Below are positions 1 to 12,539 of a DNA stretch of 64,000 nucleotides, one piece after another. Position 1 is the first letter of the stretch; each line of letters starts with the position of its first letter. The stretch spans positions 1,054,001 through 1,118,000 of the forward strand of contig JASFAU010000004.1 of the NCBI GenBank assembly GCA_039704465.1, written 5' to 3'. The DNA is from Plasmodiophora brassicae (Eukaryota; Endomyxa; Phytomyxea; Plasmodiophorida; Plasmodiophoridae). The position numbers and the translations under genes are program-made. The notes beneath the pieces were generated by a model. The model saw nothing but the letters and a program-made list of their open reading frames with translations. It was not told the origin of the DNA and searched no databases.

Positions 1-814
1 CAATCGACTAGTGAGTCAACGTGCGATCAGCCATACGTTTGTCGGCCGAACCGGACGAGGCGACCCCAAAGGCATAGGACGTTCCAGACGTTTCTGGACC
101 GAGGCCGCACCGCTGCCTGGACCCGTCGCGTAAGCCTTGCTACCCACACGTTCTAGCGTCGACCGAACCGTACTCTCCAGCCAAGTGGCTGGCTACCCCG
201 CGTCACACAAACACGCACGGACCCAGACACACACGACCGAACGCGGGATGCCACTCAGCGAACTGTTCCACTTTCGTCCGACGTGGGCGACGTGACTTGG
301 GTCCCAAAAAATGGCTAACGTTACGAACGCGACCCGGGCGATCCACTGTGCACCGGGGGGTTCTGCCGTGACAGGCGACGTGACTTGGGCTTGGCTCTGG
401 CGGCTGGCCACAAAAATGGCGAACCCGGCGGTCCGGCCGCGCGTGCGATATCAACGCCGACCGCACGAGTCCAGAACCTAAAGACGACGCGACTCGACAC
501 ATATCGGGGCGTATCTAATGCAGCAATGCTACGTTGGGTTTAAGTAGTAGCAATTTCATCATCTACGCGCCGCGTTACGGGACGATAGTGCTCCGCGGTC
601 TCTGGCGGCCATCGTGATCCCTGTTGGTCACCTTAAGCCTTTTCCTGGACGTGACTGCTGCGATGGGCGATGGCCATATTGGCCCGGCGAATCGCCATTG
701 GCAGCGCGGGGGTGGCCAAATCAATCAGCGGGTCGCGGATTTTTGGCCAGCTCCGGGTTCCCACATCGACGGCATCAGCGTCATCGACGGCATAGGTGAT
801 CGTGGCGGTTGGCG
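1..814. other. Upstream region of MCM5, no gene seen
   Basis: I see no convincing coding sequence here; the open frames lack composition or similarity that I recognise. A GC-rich motif, GCGACGTGACTTGGG, occurs twice, near 288 and 373, and each copy is followed by a run of A and ATGGC. The stretch next to the MCM5 start is GC-rich and lacks an obvious TATA box. It probably holds the MCM5 promoter. Confidence 0.4.
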
Positions 815-3513
<2,699 letters not shown>

Positions 3514-3522
3514 GCGTATCTG

Positions 3523-3828
3523 TAATGATTTAAACCCCCTATCCATTACTGTGCGCTTCCTGCTTGTCGTAGAATATTTACGTCTGCTTATGTAGCACGG
3601 AGGACGCCCATTACAGCGGAAGATGGTTCTGTGTATTATACTTTTGAGCAGTCTTATAAAGGAATGGCATCAGCTGAGTGGGAGGTTGATCCCATTCCCT
3701 GATAAGACTGCTCTAAAGTACTACACCGGACCATCTCCCACTGTAGCGGGCGCCTTCTGCGCTACGCAGACGTACATGTTCTACGTCAAGCAGGAAGCGC
3801 ATAACACTGAACAGGGTTTAAATTATTA
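3523..3828. repeat. 306-bp imperfect palindrome between convergent genes
   Basis: The left arm (about 3523-3670) and the reverse complement of the right arm (about 3681-3828) match over nearly their whole length at roughly three in four positions by eye. Shared blocks include GCGCTTCCTGCTTG, TACGTCTGC, GAGCAGTCTTAT and GGAATGG. The outer ends read TAATGATTTAAACCC and GGGTTTAAATTATTA. About 10 bp separate the arms. The element begins 9 bp after the MCM5 stop and runs into the NF-YB stop codon. It could be a fold-back (MITE-like) insertion or a shared 3'-end structure; no clear target-site duplication is visible. Confidence 0.85.
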
Positions 3829-4284
3829 GAGTGGGAGGTCCATGAAGATCGGGTCGTCTAGGATGCTGTTGGGCTCGTCCGCCACGGGTTCAGCATTCTC
3901 GAACGACGTGTCGCCCGCGTCCGGTGACCGTTTCCTCTTTGACGACGTTGCCCCAACATTCCCGTACTGTTTGGTTTCTCGCAGGTATGCCAGCAGGCCC
4001 TTCAGCGGGATGACCATATCGCGAAACCCGACACTGTTCAACGCCTCGATGATATCGTCACCGGTCACCGTCTTGCGCTTCTCGGTCGTCAATCGCTCGC
4101 TGGCGACACTGGTGACGAAGCCGACGAATTCCGAAACGCATTCCTGGACGACCTCCTTGGCGTCGCGCGAGATCTTGGCCGACTCGGGCAGCTCCATACG
4201 CATCAGCCTATTGATGTTGGCGATCGGCAGCTGGCGATCGTGATCCCGGCCGACCTCGACGACCTGCTGCGTGTCGTTCTCCAT
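3826..4284 (-). CDS. HAP3: NF-YB / HAP3, CCAAT-binding factor subunit
   Basis: This is the histone-fold subunit that pairs with NF-YC and then NF-YA to bind CCAAT boxes in the nucleus. It is a single 152-codon exon with no intron. The conserved core runs from LPIANINRLMRMELP at about residue 19 through AKISRDAKEVVQECVSEFVGF, then SERLTTEKRKTVTGDDI and LNSVGFRDMVIPLKGLLAYL. The tail carries a basic SSKRKR segment and an acidic end. The ATG at 4284 is 184 bp from the MAD1 ATG on the other strand, so the two genes probably share a divergent promoter. The stop codon lies in the outer edge of the palindrome at 3523-3828. Confidence 0.95.
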   Translation of the reverse strand: MENDTQQVVEVGRDHDRQLPIANINRLMRMELPESAKISRDAKEVVQECVSEFVGFVTSVASERLTTEKRKTVTGDDIIEALNSVGFRDMVIPLKGLLAYLRETKQYGNVGATSSKRKRSPDAGDTSFENAEPVADEPNSILDDPIFMDLPL

Positions 4285-4468
4285 CTGCCAGCCCGTCGAC
4301 GACTCGGCCGAGTTGCGCTACTGCGACCCGGAATTTGTCCGACGAGCAGCAACGTGACTGACAGATCCTGCCGAGCTGCACCGGAGAGGGGCCCCAAAAC
4401 CAGGTCGGGCTTCCGAGTCGCGGAACAAGTTGCCCCTGATTTTATTGTTGTCGGTGCCGCCGACTGCC
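4285..4468. promoter_or_regulatory. Divergent promoter of NF-YB and MAD1
   Basis: This 184-bp gap separates the start codons of two divergently transcribed genes, so it must contain both promoters unless untranslated exons lie elsewhere. I see no TATA box. The call rests on gene geometry, not on a recognised motif. Confidence 0.45.
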
Positions 4469-5376
4469 ATGGCCATCGAAGGGGACGTCATGGATCAGGT
4501 GCGGGCCGTGCTGAACGCGTCGTCCAACGATCACGCGCTGTACGAGCGTAGTGGGTTGCTGAGTGCGGCGGATGCCCTTGCTGATGGTGTGGGCGGGCAG
4601 GCAGGTGCTGGTGTCGGTGCTGGCCGAAGTGCGGTCGCTGCGCCTGTGCCGGGACGAGCTCAGTGAGATACAAGAGCGGGCCGCAAGGCAGGCCGACCAG
4701 CTGGAACGGGCGCTGGATACGATCGCGACGTTGGAGGCGCGCGTTGCTCGTGGTGAAACGAACCCGTCCACTACGAAAGTCCTGCGGTTGAAACGAAATC
4801 CCATGTCCACATCATCGTCATCAGATCCCAGCAGTGAGTCGTTCGCGCTATCGCCTAGTCGGCATCGCTCTGAAACGGCTGTGCAGCTGCTGAGAGTGAG
4901 GCGCAGACAGACCCCGACCAGCGGGACGTGCGGCTGACCTTGGAGATTAACGAGTTGCGGGCTGAAGTTGACGCGTGGAAGAAGAGAAGGAACACGCTGA
5001 TGCAGGTTGGCCGACCTGGTCCACGTTTGTGCCCGCTTGCGGAACTCTGATTGGCGTACCCTAGGTTTACGCTCGTGAGACGGAACTGTTCCGAGACGAC
5101 CTGCTGCAGATGCTGGGGTACCGTATCGAGTATCTGGCCCATCAACGAGAGTACCGGTTGCGTTCGATGTTTGCAGAACCGGGCAGCGACGATGACGACG
5201 ACAACGTTCTGTTGTTCCGGCGGGCACGCGATGGCAGCATACAGGTTATCGAGACGCGCTTCATCACTGAACTGCCCGCATCGACGCTTGACAGTTTGCA
5301 CACGTCGAGTTCTATCCCTGTCTTTCTGGCACACGTTACATTGGCAATGTGGCGTCAACGGTCGTGTCCATCGTGA
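4469..5376 (+). CDS. MAD1: MAD1-like spindle checkpoint protein, unusually short
   Basis: MAD1 recruits MAD2 to unattached kinetochores. The C-terminal head is clear: LGYRIEYL, then EYRLRSMFAEPG, then QVIETRF and SIPVFLAHVTLAMW, matching the human MAD1 C-terminal fold. Upstream is TKVLRLKRNPMS, which fits the MAD2-interaction motif (K-V-L, four residues, N-P). Introns at 4834-4886 and 5006-5064 are well supported. A further intron is needed somewhere in 4570-4670 to join the first exon to the coiled coil that contains EIQERAARQADQLER. The product is only about 240 aa, against roughly 700 in animals and fungi, so most of the N-terminal coiled coil is missing or unannotated. The start at 4469 is the least certain part. 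Confidence 0.82.
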
Positions 5377-5427
5377 GGCGCACGCAGCGCAGAGGCGGGC
5401 GGAATCGATGTCGGAATATAACGCTTA

Positions 5428-7353
5428 TTAGTCCAGTAGTGAAATAACCTCGATATTGGCCGGATGAACCTGACGCCGGAACGGAGCGAACGCCTCGGGA
5501 GGCGGGGAATCAAAGACGGACCCAGAGATCGGGGCTGCAGGTGCCTCAGGTATTTGGGGACGGACGTCAACGGGCACCGGCGATGCAGACGACGCGGTAA
5601 CGAGCTTCGCTTTCTTGGCCGGGGATGGCAGCGATTCTTTCCTCGGTGGCGAACTGGGCGTTGCGACTGGACCTGTTTTCTCTTCGGCCTGGCTGTTCTT
5701 TGCTTTGTATCGCTTGTAGGCATCGTTTAGGTGGATCATGGTCACGCCGCATTCCGCCGGCCAGCTTTCCAGCACCTATCGAAATGAGTCGGCGCCAGGT
5801 CACCAGGTACTCTCGGGGCAGGGCTGAACAGGCCAATGTTACCTGCTTGAAATATCTTCGACGTACAGCATCATCTTGCAACGGCTCAACCTGAAAGCTT
5901 GGATTAGATTGCATCGCCCTCAGCGAAACAAAGGGGCACGTACTTTCGATGGGGTCCCATCTCCTTGAGGTTTCGGCTTCGACTTGGACAGCGCTGCGTT
6001 CGAGGCCACAGTCCACTCGTGCGCACACGAGGACAATTCGAGAAGGTCGGGGGCGAACAAGTCCCATCGGCATCTGCTGAACGTGAGCAGTAGGCCGTTT
6101 CCAGTGCGTTCCAGCAGCACCCTAACCTGTACTTATGCTTATCCTTGTCCGCGCCCTTCTTGTATACATTTGGCGCGTTGGCGTTCCCGCTGGCGACAGC
6201 CGCTTCGTATGACGCGACATCTTTTCGGATCTTCATTTTCAAGCGCCGAATAATCTGCACAACCATAAGTACATGATCGTCCCTGCTCAGAAGAATTAAG
6301 TAACCTTCTTTGCATTCGTCTCGTGTTTCTTGGGTAGCCATTGAGTATACATTTTCTTTAACCTCTCCTTGATATTGCCTTTGGCAAAAGGTGAGTGCTC
6401 TGGAAACACGCCAGACAGCTGCTGGTACAAGTGCTTCCTCTCAGTAGCCTTGGCGGCACGAATCCGCTCTTCGATGCCCATCAAGGCCGTCTCCAGAGTT
6501 GCAGGAACAGGTCTTTTCCCACCGTCCATCTCAGCGACTTTCGCACCAAGCGACTCAATCAAGTCACGCAGAGCGGTCATTTCCTCAGTGAACGGCTCGT
6601 CAACGACCCCACCGAGTGTGACCTTGACTCTGGTGTCCTCTTCGACCGGAGGACGCAATGGAATAGCTGCAGGACGAATGCTCTTCTGCTTCGGCTTCGA
6701 AGGTTTCGGTTTAACTTGCTTCTCTACGACCGCAATGTCGCCAGTTTGAACAAAGAAACCTACATGTATACCGAATACGCTGGTGAACAACAACAGTACA
6801 AGCATACCCAGCATACAGCGGCCAAACCTTTCATTTCTGTTTCAATCCTTTTGGATTTCTCCACGTCGAACAATTCGCTATCGTCGATGAACGGATCATT
6901 AACGTCGTAATAGCTGCCTCGCGAGTGGACTTCGTCATCTTCGTCGACGCCGCCATCCTTAATTCCGTACCATGAGATATTCGTGCATGACAATGGAGAG
7001 CAAGACAGCTGCCACGTACCACATCCATTCGGTCTGCCCCGTCCGCCGGCTCCTCTGACGAACTCTCCAGTGACGCACACAGCGCCGTCCACGATATCAC
7101 AGGACCTGCACATGCGCGTGAGAAACGGCAATCAATGCCATCGACCAGGCGGTCGTGGACCCGTCTCCTTGAGATCGACCCAGAAGCGGAGGCAGCCGAT
7201 CGGTTCGTCGGCCGACCCTACGTCATCACCATCCTCCTCCTCTTCCTCCTCCTCCTCCTCTTCCTCTTCGTCATCGTCTTCCTCCTCATCGTCGCGCTCG
7301 TCTTCCAAGTCAATCTCCTCAACAGCAGCGGGCGGCGGCCCCGTCGTGATCAT
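5428..7353 (-). CDS. Ubinuclein / HPC2-like subunit of the HIRA histone chaperone
   Basis: Ubinuclein partners HIRA in replication-independent deposition of histone H3-H4. Reading from 7353 downward, the protein has an acidic run (EEEDDDEEEEEEE), then CLRFWVDLKETG. It then has the Hpc2-related domain YYDVNDPFIDDSELFD, followed by FFVQTGDIAVVEK. Next is a lysine- and proline-rich stretch and a ubinuclein middle domain including LETALMGIEERIRAAK and FPEHSPFAKGNIKERLKKMY. The C-terminal part includes IIRRLKMKIRKDVASYE and a Ser/Pro/Lys tail ending EVISLLD. At least five short introns are needed, for example one ending in CAG just before the FFVQTG exon. The ATG at 7353 is the first that keeps the acidic start in frame. 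Exon borders in the last 800 bp are less certain. Confidence 0.88.
7225..7310. repeat. GAG/GAA-type trinucleotide-rich tract
   Basis: An imperfect run of CTC and TTC triplets on the plus strand encodes the Glu/Asp run near the ubinuclein N terminus on the minus strand. It is a simple-sequence tract, so its length may vary between strains. Confidence 0.8.
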
Positions 7354-7563
7354 CGTAACGCACGCAGCCGGCGCGCGCAGTATAACGCTGTTCGACGCCG
7401 CACCAAGGCCAACGGTCTGATTGATGCCGTCTGGTGGCCGTTGCCCAACTCGCACGCCAACTTGCCAGTCTCCACGCTGACGTTGTCGGAAGGGTGTTCA
7501 AACGCAGAGTGCCTGTTGGTTCTAACCTAATTTTATAGTCTAGTGATCGAGCGAGCCGCGTCT

Positions 7564-8154
7564 TCAGACGAGCGGTAGGCGTGAGAAACGAGGTCGCCAG
7601 CGTCGTGACGGCCATTTGCCTCGGGCCCTGCAGGGTGGCATACGCAACGATGGTTGGGTATAGATGGTCGCATCCGGGTCTTCGTCCTCCGGGATCAGCG
7701 AGACGCGCCGTCGTCGTCGTAGAAGGCGGCGAAGACGATGGACGAGGTTCCGGGATTCGCAGTCGCAGCGAACGTCGCTGCTGGTCGCCACCAGGAATAC
7801 CTTGACGTACAGCTGTTCGATACCGCCCTCGGGCTGTGCTGACATTGGCCAACCCGTCGCGGCCGCATCCGCGCTCGAGTGCCGGCTGATGCGATCACTT
7901 GATGACACCGACGTGGACGAGCACTCGCGTTCGTTCTGTCGACATGAAGGTCTCCACTTCCGTCTCGCAGGATCGGGCATGCCAGGCCCACGCTTAACTT
8001 CCGGCGCCCTCTTAGCATTCCCTTCACTTTCAGATCTGCGGATACGGTCAGTGGCCACTCGGAGGACAGCGACGGTGGATGACACGTACAGCAGAGGCAT
8101 GCTCTCTCCGTGGCCGCCAATTGGAAATGACGGCGCCGTGCGGTCGTCGGGCAT
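7564..8154 (-). CDS. Possible unrecognised gene, Ser/Arg-rich
   Basis: From the ATG at 8154 an open frame runs about 196 codons. It has a Ser-rich middle (SSTSVSSSDRISRHSS), a segment QLYVKVFLVATSSD, an arginine run and an acidic PEDEDPDATIY. I do not recognise a family. A plus-strand frame covers the same DNA, and neither strand shows decisive splice support, so the call is weak. The codons look more protein-like on this strand because charged and Ser/Thr residues form blocks. Confidence 0.25.
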   Translation of the reverse strand: MPDDRTAPSFPIGGHGESMPLLYVSSTVAVLRVATDRIRRSESEGNAKRAPEVKRGPGMPDPARRKWRPSCRQNERECSSTSVSSSDRISRHSSADAAATGWPMSAQPEGGIEQLYVKVFLVATSSDVRCDCESRNLVHRLRRLLRRRRRVSLIPEDEDPDATIYTQPSLRMPPCRARGKWPSRRWRPRFSRLPLV

Positions 8155-8810
8155 CTCGGCAGTCAGCGTTCGGCTCCGCCCGAAAAGGGTGCCCGAACCG
8201 AGAGCCGAAAACAACGACCCCGCTCAGTCGCGTCTCTCACGCCCACCCGCGTGGCGGTCCGATCCGCGACAGGCTATTCCTGTCGGCGGTCCGTCGGCAA
8301 TTGGTCGAGATTCCGGGCGTACCCCGCGCGTTGCGGTATGGATGGAAGTGCGTCCAGCCACACGGGCGCACCACACGGCACAGTGCACTGGGTGGCACGA
8401 CGCGTCCGCCGCTCACGTGTCTGCCGACAGAGGCCCCGGCAGTGTCTGCTGAGTAACCGGGTGTCTGTGATGCACGGCCACGGGTCACATCAGCAAGCCT
8501 CCTCGTGTCGGCGCCACTCCTTATGTAGGCGGAATTGCTATCTTTTTCAGGGAACTAACACATGTTTCGGATTTGTGCCGCCGACGAGTACTGGGGCGAG
8601 CCGGATATGGCTTTTGCAACGCAAGCTTGGAGATATGGTACGTTGTCAAGCATATAAACCAAACGGAATTGATGAACGTTACCCGGGTTTCGATGATTGA
8701 GTAACCTGCCCGGGCCCGCTGCAGTCGGCACGATGAGGTCAGTCTCCGATTGTTGCCTTAGATATGAATCCTTCGATTCGCCCCTTTGTCGCCCATATGG
8801 ATTACGTGCG

Positions 8811-9179
8811 CTACCCGGAAACGATTGCTGTAACCGAGAACTGAACGGCGTCGTCTGAATGCTGAATTCGGCGCCAGAGGATGTCACTAAGCTGACTCCA
8901 ATGAAGCAACGGAATCATATAGCATGGCAACGCTTCCTGCACCGCGCTGCTAGGTATCGAAAGGTCGCCGACATGTGAAAATTCATCGTCACTGGCGATC
9001 AACGCGTCAGCTTTAGAGGGAAGGGTGAGTTGTGGAATTAAAAGGTTCCGTAGTTTCTTTGGAGGCACAGCTTGAAATATATGACGTGCGCTGGCGCCGA
9101 ATTCGGTCACAATAATCGTTTCCAGGAGCTTTACTGTGTAGTAATAGTACTGATAAACCCAAAGGCAAGACGTATGCAA
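8811..9179 (-). CDS. Possible exon of an unrecognised gene
   Basis: The frame reads KLLETIIVTEFGASARHIF, then VPPKKLRNLLIPQLTLPSKAD and LLHWSQLSDILWRRIQHS, a balanced amphipathic sequence that looks coding. No ATG is convincing, and flanking exons on either side could not be joined with confidence. The rest of 8155-9533 holds no gene that I can support. Confidence 0.28.
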   Translation of the reverse strand: MHTSCLWVYQYYYYTVKLLETIIVTEFGASARHIFQAVPPKKLRNLLIPQLTLPSKADALIASDDEFSHVGDLSIPSSAVQEALPCYMIPLLHWSQLSDILWRRIQHSDDAVQFSVTAIVSG

Positions 9180-9533
9180 TGCGCAACGCTACAAAAAGGT
9201 GGTCTTGCGGAGTTTCCCGTTCGCGTTGCCTGCATATACGGTAGCTGTCGTGTTGGCCAGGAAGAAGACGGCCTGATCGCAGGGCCATATACGGAACAGC
9301 ACCGACCGAAGGCTGCAGTGACGGCAACGGTCAACGTTGTACGAACGTCGCTACCCGTACGGTCGTGTTGGCTCTACTGCAACATGCGTCGGGCCGCTAA
9401 GTGGGTGGTATGTATAACGCACGCCCGTAGGTGGCCCAATTTAGGCAGGCGTCCGTCGGCGGTGTCCGAAGGCGCGCTCGCGTGCTCCGACGCCCGAGCG
9501 GCAAACCGCATTTGGCTTCCTGAGGTTTGCGCA

Positions 9534-11840
9534 ATGAAACAGCAAGGCGGGAGGTCGATGGAGGTTCTCTCTCTGATCTTCATTGTTGTTGCTGCACAAG
9601 TCAACGCGATGGATCGTTCACTCGAGTCTCGCATGACAACCTTGGGACGTCAGAACGGTCCTGGCGCGCCCGCGACGCATGGTTCGAGCCCGCGGTCGGA
9701 GAGTGTACCTGCTGGCGCATCGCAGACGTTTGCGCAAGGCGCGATAGTCGACGCTGACAGTGTTCACCTTGGCAAAATTGAGGACGTGGATGATGATGAC
9801 GAGCAGTACGTCTGCGCAACGTTTCTATGCATCGGTTTGACATTACCATCAGGTCCAGGCCGTCAGTTGGCATCAACGCCAAACGTCCAGGCCAGCCTAT
9901 GGTTTCACGTCCCGTGCCCGGGCTGTCTCGGGAGCACTATTTGCCCTTTCATACCGTTGGTTTAGGGCTTGTCCAATCGCAACTGTGAGTCCCAATGCGT
10001 CCGTACGTCGCAACCATACCGGCAGCCGCTTACCGGCGATTCTAGCTATGGGCTTTCTGCCAATCCTCGGCAAGTGGTGCGCAAATGCGGCCGGGTACGT
10101 CTGGTTTGGTTTGAGCTGGGAATCGTACTTTGACCGATCGACAATATAGCCTCTGTCTGTACCATCCGTCGCTGTCAGCGAAGTTCACTGCAATCCAACG
10201 GTTGGTGGATTTGATAAGCTTCACCTGCGAGCTGCTCCACCTGAACTGTGTACCTGTCACTGTATTCAGGAACAACGACGTGCACTGAATGAGAGTGTGT
10301 CGAATTCCAGCGGCTGCTCTAACCAGACGGCGAGCCGCACCTTTGAAGTACGTTCGGCGCTTTGTCTGTCTGAGGTATATGTTTTGAAAGCTTCCTTAAT
10401 CTGTCCAGGTACTAGTTGAAGCGTCAATGTCTGTTGTCACGCCTGCGGCGAATGCTGTCCCTTGCAGTCCAGCGGTTAGGTCACGTACTGAGGATACCTT
10501 GGCAGCATTTCGGCTAAACTGGTTTGCTCAGGCAGACGTGCTTCCGCGAGGCACCATGGAGTCGTTCGTGTCGAATGATGCCGATGAAGTATGGCTGCTT
10601 GTGCCGTATATCGGAATGAAGTCTGACGGGTTGGGCTTCTAGGCACCGACTGCACCGTCGATTATCGAAAGTGGCGCGCTTGTGAGCTCGTCATCGGATG
10701 GCCGTTGCAACAATGGAGCGGTTGGTAAAACCTGTTCGCCTGATAGGGATGTCGTCCTAACGTGCAATGCCTCGTTCAGGAGGACGCACATCTCCCTATG
10801 GTGAATGCATCGAATGGCAGCAGTTGCTCCGACATGACGACGGTTAACACAACTGAAGTATGTCACGGTTGCGTGAATTTGGGATATGACCTTGTGATAC
10901 GCTTGATTTGTAGGCACCGACCGTGCTGACGACCCGCATATGTTCCGCGCCCATGATCTTAACAGCTGGTGACGGGCCTATCGAAGGAGCGGTTAGTACA
11001 TTATCCGTCCCGAAACGTGTTTCGCTAAATGGAATGCTAGTCCAAGATAATCCCCGTGAGCATCGCGGAGTTGAATGGGTCGAACGCCAGCGACAGTTCC
11101 GAAATCACGAGGACCCCAGCACAGAAGGAGATTAGTGTGTCGCCAATGTCAGCTCGTCGGCATTGTATGAACGTCATGTGTGCTGATGAGGAAGTACAGA
11201 TTGACGCCGATGTCTTCGGCGTCTCTGTCATCTGCTGGCGGTTCCCGTTGTGATGACCCGCTGAACAAGGCCGTGCCTGAGACCTTGGACTCCAGTACCC
11301 ATCTATCGAGGTTGGTATCGGCGTCTGCCTGTTTCACTGGCCTCGTTTAACCTGTGTTGCAGTGGGACCGAGTCGCACCATGTCGCACCAAACGTTTCTA
11401 CGACGATGACGTATGCTGCTGTAGCGGCTGCCGTTGCTTTGCCGGTACTCTCCTGGCGTCACGTTACAAGGCGGCGCTCGTCCGGTGCCGTCGCTCCTCA
11501 CGATAACGCCGAGCGACACGGTCTTCGTCGAGTGGTTGGCGTAGGCGCTGGGCTAGTTGGCACAGCAGCGATCGCGTACCAGCTCTTGAAAGAAGCACGA
11601 AAACCGCTGCCAGCTGGGCGACCTGTTCCCGAATCGTCCAGACGTCGTGGTCCTGAACAGCACTCGAAGATACCTGTTCTCGTCGGTACTGCTCTCGGCG
11701 TTCTCCTGATTGGCATTGCCCTGTCCGTCTACCTGCGCAAGCGTCGTCAGCGCCGGGAGCTGCTGAAGCTCGCCAAGTGGCACACAGTATTCCCTGACCC
11801 TATCGTCTTCGACCATGGGATTGGCGAGGAACGCGTCTAG
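9534..11840 (+). CDS. Secreted or surface protein with three C-terminal membrane segments
   Basis: The first exon starts MKQQGGRSMEVLSLIF and continues with a hydrophobic core ending VVAAQVNA, a likely signal peptide. An intron at 9806-9852 leads to SRPSVGINAKRPGQP. The middle is a series of short exons with phase-0 joins after Glu (for example NDADE to APTAPS, and TTVNTTE to APTVLTTR), rich in Asn, Ser and Thr with possible N-glycosylation sites. The last exon has three hydrophobic segments: AAVAAAVALPVLSW, VGVGAGLVGTAAIAYQ and VLVGTALGVLLIGIALSVYL. The first and third are followed at once by basic clusters (RRR; RKRRQRRE), while the second is followed by a milder KEARK. The same plan recurs in the gene at 23681-26720. 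Several middle exon borders are unresolved. Function is unknown. Confidence 0.55.
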
Positions 11841-12048
11841 CCCATTCGAACTCACACTGTCACCTTCGTCCCCGAATACATCTCGTGACCAGTTTCTATC
11901 TCACTACATTGCCCGTCCTTTCCGGGCACATGAACGTCAAGGCTTCGCAAGTCGGAATGCGATAGGGGCACCTTCGATCTTGTGTGAACGTAACCGGCTG
12001 CGGCGTTATGATCTGGTACCCAGAGTGTATACGACATGGCCAGTCTCG

Positions 12049-12261
12049 TCACTTGCTCCTGATGAAGGCCCGCAGGATCAGCAGCGACAGGACGAGCATG
12101 AACACGCCGATGACGATACTGGAAATGAGGGCGTCGGTGACGTTAATCGGAATAGGGGTTAGCGCCGGCGCCGTCTGCATCGCGACGATCGACGCGCCGG
12201 CGCAAGCCATCAGGCAGACGGCCACAGCAGCGATCGCGCCTGCGTGTAGCGGTGACCCCAT
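12049..12261 (-). CDS. 70-aa membrane protein, unknown
   Basis: The ATG at 12261 opens a 70-codon frame with two hydrophobic stretches: IAAVAVCLMACAGASIV near the N terminus and ISSIVIGVFMLVLSLLILRAF near the C terminus. It ends in a basic RAFIRSK tail. It could be a small two-pass protein, or a signal peptide plus one membrane anchor. The frame stays open upstream to about 12420, so a longer or spliced N terminus is possible. It is divergent from the dioxygenase gene. I do not recognise a family. Confidence 0.5.
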   Translation of the reverse strand: MGSPLHAGAIAAVAVCLMACAGASIVAMQTAPALTPIPINVTDALISSIVIGVFMLVLSLLILRAFIRSK

Positions 12262-12539
12262 CGTTGCCACCTCGTTGCGCCTTTCACGTTTGGCGCAGTG
12301 GGCCCCAGCAATGGGCACACACACGTTCGTCGGTCCAGAATACGGATACGTCTTCTCGAATGTTCTGTACGGGTGGCCGCATGCATGCATGCGTCCGGGT
12401 GTGCCCACGTACAGCACCATCGAAAGAGGGCTCCGTCAGGCGCATCCCTGACGGCTGATGACTGATCGACCACGAGATCCCATGGTGGTCACAGACTGAA
12501 CGTTGGGAATCGCGTCGGCGACCAGCGCCAGTGTTGACC

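Noticed and set aside
4442..5227. Minus-strand 261-codon frame opposite MAD1
   Set aside because: Composition is low-complexity Ser/Arg, and the plus strand carries clear MAD1 motifs and splice sites.
7664..8452. Long plus-strand open frame of 262 codons with an arginine run
   Set aside because: It covers CGT-type triplet DNA that opens several frames at once; the middle and end show no domain or splice support, and the minus strand looks slightly more protein-like.
9072..9533. N-terminal extension of the plus-strand frame before the signal peptide at 9534
   Set aside because: The extension has no domain and would bury the signal peptide; the ATG at 9534 makes biological sense.
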